Assembly (NCBI GenBank): GCA_963821885.1
Contig: CAWGFN010000002.1
Location: 434,001-498,000, forward strand
Reading direction: 5' to 3'
DNA from: Oleiagrimonas sp963821885
GTDB taxonomy: Bacteria > Pseudomonadota > Gammaproteobacteria > Xanthomonadales > Rhodanobacteraceae
Length of the DNA stretch: 64,000 bases
Shown here: piece after piece, positions 8,766-17,087 of the stretch
Position numbering within the stretch: the first letter of the stretch is position 1
Layout: each line of letters begins with the position of its first letter
Notes under the pieces: generated by a model
Database searches by the model: none
What the model was told of the DNA's origin: nothing
The model's input: the letters and a program-made list of their open reading frames with translations, nothing else
Program-made: the position numbers and the translations under genes

Positions 8766-9500
8766 TCACAACGCGACGCGGACCCTGCCGGACACGATGC
8801 GGAAGGACACCCGCAGATCCATGGAGTCGTCGGTAGCGCCGGTGTAGATCCACTGATGCGCGGCATTCATCACCGAGTTCCGGACCGCCTTGGGGCAGTT
8901 CGAGTCGTCCAGGTCCACCTCGTTGACGTATCCCGCGGCCTGCACGCTGACCCAGACACTGGTCACGCATTGCTGCTTGAGGCTTTTCGGAATCAACGGG
9001 GTCGGCGTGTAGACCCACTTCGCGGATCGCGGCTGTCTGTAATGCGGCACGGCCGTCTGCCGATCGCCCATCACGAAGATCACCTTGCCCGTGGTGGCGT
9101 CGAACTGCATGACCACCGGCCATCCGGTCTGGTCGCCCGGCGGCAGCGGGAAATTCACCGAATCCATGTTGTCGGACACGCACCGGGTGAAATCATTGTC
9201 CGGCAACGGCGTCGGCTTGCGGAACACGCCATCGATGCGCATGACGCCCATCATGCTGAAGGTCTGACCCGCCTTGCCCGGATGCTGCTTGGCGCAGGCC
9301 TGCTCCACGCGACGCACGGCCGTGGAATTGACCGACTTGCGCAACTGCGTCGAATACTTGGCCTGGTCCGGTTTCGCGCTCGCCTTCATGACACGCGCCA
9401 CCAGCGGCGCGAAACTGGTGTCCGACGCGCCCGCGGCCTGCGTCCCCGCCCCGGGCATGACCAGTGCGACGGCGCACGTCGCCACTATGAGCCACTTCAT
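8766..9500 (-). CDS. Exported protein with TonB-C-terminal-like fold
   Basis: 244 residues with a signal peptide ending near TQA-A. The body is Lys/Pro-rich with several paired Cys (EQACAKQ, FTRCVSD, QQCVTS, DSNCPK). The last 70 residues contain VWVSVQAAGYVNEVDL then NAAHQWIYTGA, which resembles the beta-strand/helix pattern of energy-transducer TonB C-terminal domains (VxVxxxGxVxxV followed by aaxxWxY). There is no Pro-rich spacer or N-terminal anchor as in true TonB. Ribosome-binding site AAGGGGGA. The role is unknown; the TonB-like call is tentative. Confidence 0.7.
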   Translation of the reverse strand: MKWLIVATCAVALVMPGAGTQAAGASDTSFAPLVARVMKASAKPDQAKYSTQLRKSVNSTAVRRVEQACAKQHPGKAGQTFSMMGVMRIDGVFRKPTPLPDNDFTRCVSDNMDSVNFPLPPGDQTGWPVVMQFDATTGKVIFVMGDRQTAVPHYRQPRSAKWVYTPTPLIPKSLKQQCVTSVWVSVQAAGYVNEVDLDDSNCPKAVRNSVMNAAHQWIYTGATDDSMDLRVSFRIVSGRVRVAL

Positions 9501-9940
9501 GATTCCCCCTTGAATCGTCGATTCCTCAAAACCTTTCGTTCAGTGCATCCGCGACAGCGTCCGCCTGGTCCGGCACGAAGCGCCGGCGGGCGACCTCGGC
9601 CAACTTGCGCGGAATCCGTCCGGATCCCCGGGCATCTCCCCGATGCCCAACTGATGCGCGCCCGCCGGATCCGTTGCCGCGCACCCGGCACTGTCAACCC
9701 CGGTGCGTGACGCCTGACGGGCCAGCCCCGCGAAACCACCTGCCCGCGGAGCCGCCTGGCCGATCATCGCCGTCCGCGTACATCAATACATGTTTCGGTA
9801 GGAATGTACACAACGAAGCCTTGATTTTTTTCATTTTTCAGGTAGGCCCGCCGGCCCGGCAGCCGTGGACGCGGGCCGCCGGCCCCGCATCGCCACTTTT
9901 CGCAGCTTCCCGTGAGACACGGCGCCACGCGGCGCCAGCC
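9501..9940. other. Intergenic region with inverted repeat
   Basis: About 440 bases with no credible gene. From about 9778 the sequence becomes AT-rich. GTACAT at 9778-9783 and ATGTAC at 9804-9809 form an inverted repeat around a 20-base spacer, followed by a T-rich run (GATTTTTTTCATTTTTC). This could be an operator/promoter for the 9500 gene or the terminator zone of its neighbour; neither is certain. Confidence 0.4.
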
Positions 9941-10234
9941 TCAGAAGCGACTGTCGTTCTCGCAGGGCACCCCGTCGCCATCGCCGTCCATCTTCGTGCC
10001 CGGGCAATATCGGGTGAAGTATTCGGCCTCGGCGCGCGAGGTCATCTGGCTGCAGTACACGCGGCCGTCGCAGCGGAACCGCCCCGCGTTCGCCGTTTCT
10101 TCGGCCCATGGCGGCGACACCTGAGCCGCTTGTGCCCGCGCAGGCGGGCGCGTGCCCGGGCCGTGCCGCGACAGCATGCGCTGGGCCCCGAAGGCGGCCG
10201 CGACCGCGAGTGCCAGCATGATCAGACGTCGCAT
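9941..10234 (-). CDS. Excalibur calcium-binding domain protein, exported
   Basis: 97 residues. The N-terminal signal or anchor helix is MRRLIMLALAVAAAFGA. The C-terminus holds the complete excalibur motif: YFTRYCPGTKMDGDGDGVPCE, with the DxDxDG calcium loop and the two conserved Cys. An additional CDGRVYCSQM Cys pair precedes it. Excalibur domains occur in extracellular nucleases and surface proteins; the free-standing form is probably periplasmic. It is separated by about 80 bases from the upstream lipoprotein gene on the same strand, so co-transcription is possible. Confidence 0.88.
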   Translation of the reverse strand: MRRLIMLALAVAAAFGAQRMLSRHGPGTRPPARAQAAQVSPPWAEETANAGRFRCDGRVYCSQMTSRAEAEYFTRYCPGTKMDGDGDGVPCENDSRF

Positions 10235-10315
10235 GGTGTTGCCCTCCGTGTGATTCGCGCCGCATGGCGTCGGCCCTTGCCGTCGAGAGCGACTGTTCCA
10301 GCCGATGCCGGCATC

Positions 10316-10942
10316 TCAACCACCCGCGCCGGACGGCTTCTGTTGCGCCTGGAACACCTTGCGCAATGCAGGATCGACCACGTCGATCTGCCGGTTCGGC
10401 TGCATGTAGGCGCGCTGCCCCGGCGGCAAGCGGCAATTGCGCGACAAGGTGTCCGCCTCGGCGTCGGTGACCGCCCTCACGTTCTGCAGGTTGACCACCA
10501 CCGCCAGGGTGTCGCCCAGCGGCTCCAGCGTGCGACAGATCCGGTTGATCATGTCCTGGGAGCGATAACGCGCGCCGTCGACCATGACGATCAGATTGAC
10601 GCGGTCGAGCCAGACCACGCCGCGCACGCCGGCGATCCGCCCCACGACGTTGCGCGCGGCCTCCGGCTGGATGCGCCGGGACGGGTCGGGAATGCGCATG
10701 TCACGCATCACCTGGCGCTGCATGGCCTGCTGCTGCGCCCGCACCTCGGCGGTGTCGCCGCGCGCCGCCGCCAGCTGGCTGGCAAGCATGTGGCCCGCCG
10801 TGGCGACGGCGCCGGTGCGGGTGGGCGGCGTCGGGCGCGCATGCCCGGCGGAACGGTCCGGCGCATCGCGGCCGCAGCCGGCCAGCGCCAGGGCCGCCAA
10901 CAGCCCGAGTCCGCCGATGATGTTCCCCCGAAAGCATCGCAT
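10316..10942 (-). CDS. Predicted lipoprotein, unknown function
   Basis: 208 residues with a lipoprotein signal: hydrophobic h-region and lipobox LALAGC at residues 18-23. The central region is Ala/Gln-rich helical (AEVRAQQQAMQRQVMRDM). The C-terminal half holds a compact domain, RNVVGRIAGVRGVVWLDRVNLIVMV and CRTLEPLGDTLAVVVNLQ, that reads like an alpha/beta sensor or BON-like fold, plus two Cys. The start at 10942 places the lipobox at the correct distance; AGGGATG lies upstream. I do not recognise a named family. Confidence 0.75.
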   Translation of the reverse strand: MRCFRGNIIGGLGLLAALALAGCGRDAPDRSAGHARPTPPTRTGAVATAGHMLASQLAAARGDTAEVRAQQQAMQRQVMRDMRIPDPSRRIQPEAARNVVGRIAGVRGVVWLDRVNLIVMVDGARYRSQDMINRICRTLEPLGDTLAVVVNLQNVRAVTDAEADTLSRNCRLPPGQRAYMQPNRQIDVVDPALRKVFQAQQKPSGAGG

Positions 10943-11044
10943 CGCGTCATCATCCCTGAACGTTGCCGACACCCTGCCAGCGCCCCGGGCCCGTGGCAAT
11001 AGCGCAAGGGATCGCGCTTGGAGGACCGGGTCAGATCGTCCGGA

Positions 11045-11386
11045 TCAACGGCCGATCAGCAGCAGTCCCATCAGCGCGGCAAGGGACATGGCGGCCCAGA
11101 ACAGCATCTGCACCACCACCCCACTGACGAACGCGCCCGGTGATTGACGCCATTCGTAACGCCTGGGCGCGCTGGTGCCGAAGGAGACGATCACGTAGCC
11201 ATGGACCATGTCCAGGCCCACCTTGATCAACTGCAGCACGCTGGCCACAGTCCAGATGCCGAAAAAGGCGTCCTTGACGATCGTGAACGTGAGCGTGCCA
11301 TGCACGGGTCGAAGCACCATGGAAACCAGCAGCGTCAGTGCCAGATCCGCGATGATGACGAACCACATGGCGTAGTAGAACTTCAT
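11045..11386 (-). CDS. Small integral membrane protein
   Basis: 113 residues with three or four hydrophobic helices (MWFVIIADLALTLLVSMVL; FGIWTVASVLQLIKVGL; VVVQMLFWAAMSLAALMGLLLI). GGGAGG lies about 12 bases upstream of the ATG at 11386. A longer in-frame reading into the DUF4124 gene is compositionally implausible. There are no catalytic motifs. Function unknown. Confidence 0.72.
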   Translation of the reverse strand: MKFYYAMWFVIIADLALTLLVSMVLRPVHGTLTFTIVKDAFFGIWTVASVLQLIKVGLDMVHGYVIVSFGTSAPRRYEWRQSPGAFVSGVVVQMLFWAAMSLAALMGLLLIGR

Positions 11387-11508
11387 GTCGGTGGCCTCCC
11401 TTCCATGACCTGATGCGCACGTCGTCTTTCGCGTCACGGCTCCGCGATCGGGCCAGTCATGCCCCTTGAATTTATCAGGCGCATCGACGCACGGCCGCGC
11501 GCCGGCGC

Positions 11509-12423
11509 CTACCTGTGCGCGTCGGCCTGCCGGCAGAATTGCCGGCCTGGCGACAGCGATGCCCCGCCCGGACAGCGCCGGCGCACTTCCTCGTTCAGCA
11601 GCTTCTGGCGGGCCTCGACGACCTGCAGGCGCGGCACCCAGCGCGCGCGGGCGCGCGATCCCTGCCTTGCATACTCGGCCTTCAGCGCGCGCGCCGGGTC
11701 GTCGCTGTCCAGGCGCTTCAGTCGTTGCTGGTAGTCGCGATTCTCGACCTGCATGGCGCGCGCGGCATCCTCGGCGGCGCGCGTGCTCTGGGCCAGTCGC
11801 GCGTCCCATGCCCGGTGCAGCCGTGCCATCGCCTGTTCGCGCTCGCGCATGGCCTCCACGCGCGCCCCGGGATCCTGCGGCAGGGGCTTGGCGGTGATCG
11901 CGCGCAGGGCCGCCCCGAATTGCCGATGCAGGCGACCATCCTCGTCACTGAGCGCGCGCGCCCGGGCGGCACTGGCGCGGGTGTGTTCGCCCCACTCGGA
12001 AAAGACCTGGTGCCGCGTGTCGACATGGTGCAGCGCCGCCTGGTAGCCGGCGCGCAGCGACTGCATCTGCGCCTCCAGGCTGGCACGCAGCGTGCGATCC
12101 CGCGCGCCGAGCAGCTGCAACTGGTTGTAGATCTGCAGCAGCGACATGCTGGCCGGCGGGCGAAAATCCGAGGTATCCAGCGGCGGCGGCAGCACCGGCT
12201 CCAGCGACATCGGCATCAGGTCGGGCGCGCTTCCCCCGGACGGCGGTACCGGCTTGCCGATGACGGTCGATTTGGCCTGGCCCGGGCAGGGACTGTCCTG
12301 GAAGGACACCTGCCCGTTCGCTTCGCATTTGTAGATCTGCGCCGATGCCGGCGCCGCCAGCAGCAGGCCTGCCACGGCGAGGGCAAACCCGCGAGCTGCC
12401 CGGTTGTACCTCGTCCCTGTCAT
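11509..12423 (-). CDS. DUF4124-domain exported protein
   Basis: 304 residues. The signal peptide ends LLLAAPASA-Q. It is followed directly by IYKCEANGQVSFQDSPCPG, the DUF4124 consensus with its two Cys. The rest is a long Gln/Arg-rich helical region (residues about 110-280) predicted to form coiled coil, ending in a Cys-containing tail RRRCPGGASLSPGRQFC. GGGAGGATCACC precedes the ATG at 12423. DUF4124 proteins are common exported proteins of unknown role in Xanthomonadales and pseudomonads. Confidence 0.88.
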   Translation of the reverse strand: MTGTRYNRAARGFALAVAGLLLAAPASAQIYKCEANGQVSFQDSPCPGQAKSTVIGKPVPPSGGSAPDLMPMSLEPVLPPPLDTSDFRPPASMSLLQIYNQLQLLGARDRTLRASLEAQMQSLRAGYQAALHHVDTRHQVFSEWGEHTRASAARARALSDEDGRLHRQFGAALRAITAKPLPQDPGARVEAMREREQAMARLHRAWDARLAQSTRAAEDAARAMQVENRDYQQRLKRLDSDDPARALKAEYARQGSRARARWVPRLQVVEARQKLLNEEVRRRCPGGASLSPGRQFCRQADAHR

Positions 12424-12671
12424 GGTGATCCTCCCGTGATCGACCCTGATCCATCCCGCCCAGGTGCCGGCGCGCTCGCGACATGCATCGTCACCACCAC
12501 GCGAATCCTGGAATCGCATCAGGGTGACCATGGTACTACCCCATGATGCGGGGCACCGTTGCGGCGGGCACGAATGAAACATTCGATGGCACCTCCTGCG
12601 GGCACTTTGCGTTTTACCCGGTACGCGCATTCTTTCCAGCCGGCAAACACGCTACCCGAGGGGACACCCGC

Positions 12672-13373
12672 ATGAAAATCCTTATCGTCATCAAATACCT
12701 GTTCGCCGTGATCGGTCTCGGCCTGCTGATCGGCGCCGGTTACATGGCCAACAACACCCGCGCCTTCCTTGCCCGGGCGGTGCATGCACAGGGCACCGTG
12801 GTGGACCTGGCCAGCCGCCGCTCCAGCGACCATTCGCTCAGCTACTACCCGGAAGTGGCCTTCCAGGACGCCAACGGCAGGACCATCCGCTTCCAGTCCG
12901 CCAGCGGCAGCAACCCGCCCAGCTACAGCCGCGGCGACAAGGTGGCCGTGCTGTACCTGCCGTCGACGCCGGAGAACGCGCGCATCGACGGCTTCATGGG
13001 CGTGTGGTTCGGCACCGTGATCGTCGGTGGCCTGGGCCTGGTGTTCTTCCTGATCGGCGGCGGCATCATCCTGGCCGGCGTGCGCAAGTCGCGCATGAAG
13101 GCCGATCTCCTGCAGCATGGCCGAAGGATCGAGAGCGACGCCCTGAGCGTGGAGACCAACACCTCGGTCGCGGTCAACGGCAAGAACCCCTTCCGCATCG
13201 TGGCGCAGTGGCGCGACCCTGCCAGCGGGGCCACCCATGCGTTCCGCAGCGACAACGTGTGGACCGATCCGACCGATGCCATCAAGGGCAAGTCCGCCCG
13301 CATCTTCGTCGACCGCAACGACCTCTCGCGCTACTACGTCGACCTGTCGTCGCTGCCGGGCGTGGTTCCCTAG
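12672..13373 (+). CDS. DUF3592 family membrane protein
   Basis: 233 residues. The N-terminal helix is KYLFAVIGLGLLIGAGYMA. A periplasmic domain follows, with AQGTVVDLASRRS and YYPEVAFQDANGRTIRFQS and GDKVAVLYLPSTPENARID, the DUF3592 pattern, and then a second helix VIVGGLGLVFFLIGGGII. The C-terminal region repeats a related beta-sheet motif (FRIVAQWRDPASG) and ends in FVDRNDLSRYYVD. The start at 12672 has GAGGGGAC upstream. Function unknown; family members are stand-alone membrane proteins. Confidence 0.88.
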   Translation: MKILIVIKYLFAVIGLGLLIGAGYMANNTRAFLARAVHAQGTVVDLASRRSSDHSLSYYPEVAFQDANGRTIRFQSASGSNPPSYSRGDKVAVLYLPSTPENARIDGFMGVWFGTVIVGGLGLVFFLIGGGIILAGVRKSRMKADLLQHGRRIESDALSVETNTSVAVNGKNPFRIVAQWRDPASGATHAFRSDNVWTDPTDAIKGKSARIFVDRNDLSRYYVDLSSLPGVVP

Positions 13374-13495
13374 AGCCCGGTTGAGCCTCGAGCATCGCGG
13401 CGTACGTCGACGGCACGCGTCTGGAACGGCACCCGTGGCCGCCGGCGACGCCCCTGCTGCAACGTCCCGGACGCCCCGAACAGTCGCATGGAATG

Positions 13496-13526
13496 AAAAA
13501 CGCCCCGCGCCAAAAGGCGTGGGGCG
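13496..13526 (-). terminator. Intrinsic terminator of the first fasciclin gene
   Basis: On the minus strand CGCCCCACGCC-TTTT-GGCGCGGGGCG is an 11-bp stem (one G-T type mismatch) followed by TTTTT, 75 bases past the fasciclin stop codon at 13601. Confidence 0.8.
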
Positions 13527-13600
13527 CTCGTTGACCCGCGCTGATTGCTGAGTCGGGGGAGAGGTGGCAGACATGACGTCCGCCACCCATTGCAGCGTAC

Positions 13601-14056
13601 TCAGTGACGGGTGGCGGACTTGGGCGGCTGGATCACCGCGTCGATCGCGTGGATCACGCCGTTGCTGGAATCGATCTCGGGGCCGACCCGGTGGGCACCG
13701 TCGATGGTGTACGTGCTGCCGTCCTTGACGATGCTGACAGTCTGGCCCTGCATCATCTTCGGATGGGTCATGCCGCCTACGTCCTTGTCCGCGATTCGGC
13801 CCGGCATCACGTGGTACTTGAGCACCGAAATCAGCTCGGCCTTGTTTTCCGGCTTGAGCCAATTTTCCAGCGTGCCGTGGGGCAACTTGCCGAACGCCTC
13901 GTCGGTGGGCGCGAACAGGGTGTAGGGGCCATTGCCCTTGAGAACGTGGGTCAGGTCGGCGGCGTCCAGCGCCTTGCACAGCGTCTTGAACGAACCCTGG
14001 GCGGCGACCGAATCGATGAGGTTGGTGGCGCGGAGGTTGGAGACTGAATGGTTCAT
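13601..14056 (-). CDS. Fasciclin-domain protein (paralogue 1)
   Basis: 151 residues forming one FAS1 domain: LIDSVAAQGSFKTLCKALDAADL, the H1-like box GPYTLFAPTDEAFGKLP, LKYHVMPGRI and the terminal NGVIHAIDAVIQPP. No signal peptide is evident, so it may be cytosolic or exported by another route. FAS1 domains mediate adhesion and are frequent in bacterial matrix or stress proteins. It is strongly similar to the second copy at 17088-17552, sharing almost word-for-word the FxTLCKALDAADLTH and GPYTLFAPTD blocks. It ends at a good terminator and is likely monocistronic. Confidence 0.92.
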   Translation of the reverse strand: MNHSVSNLRATNLIDSVAAQGSFKTLCKALDAADLTHVLKGNGPYTLFAPTDEAFGKLPHGTLENWLKPENKAELISVLKYHVMPGRIADKDVGGMTHPKMMQGQTVSIVKDGSTYTIDGAHRVGPEIDSSNGVIHAIDAVIQPPKSATRH

Positions 14057-14320
14057 GGGTATGCCTTTGAGTGAAGGATCTGCTGATGCGGATCCAGGGC
14101 GGCCGAAACCGCGGCCCCGGGGACGGGGACATGCTCAGTGGCGTTAGGGAGGGAACCGCAGGCTGAGGGTATGCCGGAAGCGAATGATGTCCGGGCAGGT
14201 GGTCAGTATACGCGCCGCGATGTTACGCCCCCGTGATCCGGACAGGCACGGCTCCTGGATGCGTCCACGCCACGTCTGTACGCGTTAAGGCAGGGCATTT
14301 TTCCCGTCGCGCATCTGCAT

Positions 14321-14614
14321 TTATCCCGGCGCGAGGACGATCACTGCATGTCGACCATCCACGCGGAGAATGCACTGATGATGGCCTTGCCATGAATGGC
14401 TCCGGTGGCCTTCGACCGCCATGGTTCCCGTCGCGCTGTGGGCGATGAGCGCCCCCCCCTTGGCCGCCTGCAAGTACACCAGCGGCGGCGAACCCGCCAG
14501 CGACATCGCCGGCGTGCGCATGGTCATGGCCTGCGACTCGGCCAAGGTGGACCCGTCGAATCCATGAATGACCGACGGGGCCGTGCCCCAGGGATCGGTG
14601 TCGTCGATGTGCAT
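14321..14614 (-). CDS. Small hypothetical protein
   Basis: 97 residues from the ATG at 14614 (an in-frame ATG at 14629 is possible, GAGG upstream). The reading frame has mostly G or C in third positions, like neighbouring real genes. It contains DTDPWGTAPSVIHGFDGS and a C-terminal GHHQCILRVDGRHAVIVLAPG. No signal peptide or membrane helix. The overlapping frames on both strands are less gene-like. It could be a remnant of a longer gene. Function unknown. Confidence 0.4.
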   Translation of the reverse strand: MHIDDTDPWGTAPSVIHGFDGSTLAESQAMTMRTPAMSLAGSPPLVYLQAAKGGALIAHSATGTMAVEGHRSHSWQGHHQCILRVDGRHAVIVLAPG

Positions 14615-14670
14615 CCGGCGTGGCCTCATGCCCCGACGCCGGCATCGGCGGCCCTGCCGCCGCCGGGACA

Positions 14671-14958
14671 TCACGCCCGGCCGTCGCCTGCGGTATCGCC
14701 GGCCAGCGGCGCCAGGTCCCAGGCGCCCGGATCGGGACAGGCGCGCGCGCCCAGCCGTCTGGCCACTTCGGCAGCGCCGGGAGCAAAGTACAGCACGCGG
14801 TGGCAATGCAGGCCGCCCGTGGTTTCCGGCCGCTCGTAGACGACGAACCCGGCCGGCCGACCCGCCGCGCGCCAGGCGGCGTCCACCGCCGCCGCCGCGG
14901 CCAGGCCATCCGCATCGGCGAGGTCGGCCGCGCCAAGGTCGAGTCGATGCCAGGTCAT
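14671..14958 (-). CDS. Small hypothetical soluble protein
   Basis: 95 residues from the ATG at 14958. It is Ala-rich and acidic (GAADLADADGLAAAAAVDAAW), with a central GFVVYERPETTGGLHCHRVLYFAPGAAEVAR that reads as an alternating beta-strand core. Its start lies 33 bases past the stop of the membrane-protein gene on the same strand, so the two are probably co-transcribed. No family recognised. Confidence 0.6.
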   Translation of the reverse strand: MTWHRLDLGAADLADADGLAAAAAVDAAWRAAGRPAGFVVYERPETTGGLHCHRVLYFAPGAAEVARRLGARACPDPGAWDLAPLAGDTAGDGRA

Positions 14959-14990
14959 GTCGAATCCAGTGGCGCGGGCACGCGGCGGCG

Positions 14991-15521
14991 CTACCCGTTC
15001 AGCGAGCCCGGTTGCGCCGGATCGTCCGCCGCGCGTTGGTCGCCAAGGCGCCAGGGCACGCGTGCCATCAGCCACGCCAGCACGGCGAGCACGATGCTGA
15101 CGAGGCCGACGCCAAGCCAGGCCCAGCCGATATCCGCCGTGACGGCGTTGTACAGCCCGGGATCCGCGTGGGACAGCTGCCAGGTATCCACGGCGAACGA
15201 CGTCGGGACATACACCAGCGCCAGCAGCAAAAGCGCCAGGGCCGCATGCCGGCCCCACGCGCGCCGGCGCAGCAGTCCGACCGCCGCCGCCAGCGTCGCC
15301 AGCGATGCCGCCAGCATCAGGGTGCGGTGCCGCAGCGTGTCCGTGACCACATCCATGGCGGTGTAGGTGAAGCTCGCCTCCAGAGAGTGCCTGATCTGGA
15401 ACACGCCCAGGGTGAAGGCGAACGTCCAGTACAGGCCGAGCAGTCCGACGACGAGAAAGACCACGCCCATCGACAGGGGGTAGACCGTGGTCATGAAGCG
15501 GGACGCTGATGGCTGGCGCAT
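14991..15521 (-). CDS. Four-helix membrane protein
   Basis: 176 residues with four strong hydrophobic segments: residues about 12-34 (YPLSMGVVFLVVGLLGLYWT), 67-83, 91-108 and 133-155. Loops are short and carry Arg clusters on the cytoplasmic side (LLRRRAWGRH). It starts at 15521 or at the in-frame ATG at 15494. It heads a probable two-gene unit with the 95-residue protein downstream. No recognisable family motif. Confidence 0.7.
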   Translation of the reverse strand: MRQPSASRFMTTVYPLSMGVVFLVVGLLGLYWTFAFTLGVFQIRHSLEASFTYTAMDVVTDTLRHRTLMLAASLATLAAAVGLLRRRAWGRHAALALLLLALVYVPTSFAVDTWQLSHADPGLYNAVTADIGWAWLGVGLVSIVLAVLAWLMARVPWRLGDQRAADDPAQPGSLNG

Positions 15522-15769
15522 GTCACATGCTCTCCGTGCTGCGTGGACTGCTCCAATCTAGCGCCACGATCCCGTCCTGCAAGTGCCTGACGCAGCGCAT
15601 GACTGCCCTGTGTCTCCAAGCATGTCCTCGATGCGCGGCATATGCTCCGGCGGCCGGGTTGTACACCCCAGGGATCACGTACTCTCCGCTGCGTGATCCG
15701 AACAACGGTACCGGTGGCGGTCAGGACAATATGTCGTGCACATGCATTCCCGCCTGCGGCCGTCGCCAC

Positions 15770-16239
15770 TCATCGTCGAGTCACGCGCCTGAGCAGCGCC
15801 TGCGCGCCCTTTTCGTCCGCCACGCCCACCTCGAAGTGCTTGCCGAACGGCCCGTTGACCATGGCGAACGTGAGCAACTGGTCGTCCAGAAGCATCGCGA
15901 TGGGCTTGCCGATATGCGAACCGGTGAACTCAAGCATCAGGCGGCCGCCGTGCGGCGTCAGGGTGATCCGGATATCGCAGCCATATCGGGTGCATCCCGC
16001 ATCGCTGACGGACTGGATGTCGCGCGATCCGATGACGATGGTCGGGCTGATGTAGACCGGCTCCGGCGAGTCCGGCAGCGTGGTCTTGATCCAGCCCGGC
16101 CGCTCGGCATACGAGCCCTGCCGGAATTGCAGGCCCGCCCTCGCCGTCAGTTCGGGCGGGATGCGCTCTTGTGCGAACAGGCGCCCAGCGCGAGGGCAAG
16201 CAAAAGGGCCAATCCGGTGATACGAGCCAATACGGGCAT
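15770..16239 (-). pseudogene. SecD-P1-like lipoprotein, frameshifted
   Basis: The ATG at 16239 opens a lipoprotein signal with lipobox ALGAC (MPVLARITGLALLLALALGA then Cys) but meets a stop after 30 codons. The neighbouring frame carries the rest, beginning IPPELTARAGLQFRQ and ending with FTGSHIGKPIAMLLDDQLL, which matches the SecD P1-head pattern (niGkplAivLDg). That second frame has no start codon of its own near the junction. One missing base between the lipobox and IPPEL would join them as a roughly 155-residue lipoprotein. So the gene is either decayed or affected by a sequencing indel. Stand-alone SecD P1-head lipoproteins are known in related bacteria, function undefined. Confidence 0.7.
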
Positions 16240-16335
16240 GGAGCGTTCCTTGCTGCGGCTGGATGACCGCAATGAGCATACGCCGGTGGCCGGCTGCGCG
16301 TCGCATGCACGCCGCCGGCAGGCGACATCGTTGTT

Positions 16336-16995
16336 TCAGGGCTGCGCCGCCGCATAGTCGGACACGGCCCCGATCTGCGCGTCGCTCATGGCGCCGGCGA
16401 TAGGTCCCATCACCGTGCCCGGGCGCGAGCCGTCGGCGAAGGCCTTCAGTTGCTGGCGCAGATAGGCCGCATGCTGGCCATGCAGCGAAGGCGCGCGGCG
16501 CATGCCCATCATGCCGCCCATGCGCATGCCGCCCATGCGCATGCCGCGCCCCATGCGCCCCGCGCCGCCCGCGCCCGGGACATGGCAGGACGCGCAGGCC
16601 GGCACGCTGCCATCGCGCGAGCCGTTGAGGAAGATCCACCGCCCCAGGGCCATCGCCTCGGTCGAGGCGGGCGGATCGCGATCACGCGATTGCGCGGCAT
16701 AGAAGCGCGCCAGGTCATCGAGGTCATCCTGCGGGATCGAACGCGCGATGGCGGCCATCACCGCCGAGGGGCGCGCGCCGCTGCGGAACGCGAGCAACTG
16801 GCTGTACAGGTAACCGGCACGCATGCCGGCAAGGCGGGGAATCTCGGCCTGGGCGCTGTTGCCGTCCTTGCCGTGACAGGCGGCGCACGACGCGCGGGAC
16901 GGCGGCACGTCAGCGCCCAGGGCCGATCCGGTGAACGCGCAAAGCGCCAGCACCGTCATCGCAAGAACGGCCAGTGTGCGCGAGCTGTTGATCAT
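16336..16995 (-). CDS. Diheme cytochrome c (c4-like) with Met-rich insert
   Basis: 219 residues. Signal peptide ends SALG-A. Two class I heme sites, CAACH at residues 37-41 and CASCH at 134-138, with likely axial Met in AVMAAIA and TVMGPIA, mark a periplasmic diheme cytochrome c4-type electron carrier feeding terminal oxidases. Between heme 2 and its C-terminal helix is an unusual Met/Gly/Arg repeat at residues 148-165 (GMRMGGMRMGGMMGM), possibly a copper-binding stretch, absent from classical c4 proteins. GGGAG precedes the start. No oxidase genes are adjacent. Confidence 0.92.
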   Translation of the reverse strand: MINSSRTLAVLAMTVLALCAFTGSALGADVPPSRASCAACHGKDGNSAQAEIPRLAGMRAGYLYSQLLAFRSGARPSAVMAAIARSIPQDDLDDLARFYAAQSRDRDPPASTEAMALGRWIFLNGSRDGSVPACASCHVPGAGGAGRMGRGMRMGGMRMGGMMGMRRAPSLHGQHAAYLRQQLKAFADGSRPGTVMGPIAGAMSDAQIGAVSDYAAAQP

Positions 16996-17087
16996 GCCGA
17001 CTCCCGCATGCAGGACACCTTGAGGCGGACACCGCCATCATACGCCCGCGGTTCCGGGCCAGGTATCGCGCGTGCCCGCCGGATCGT

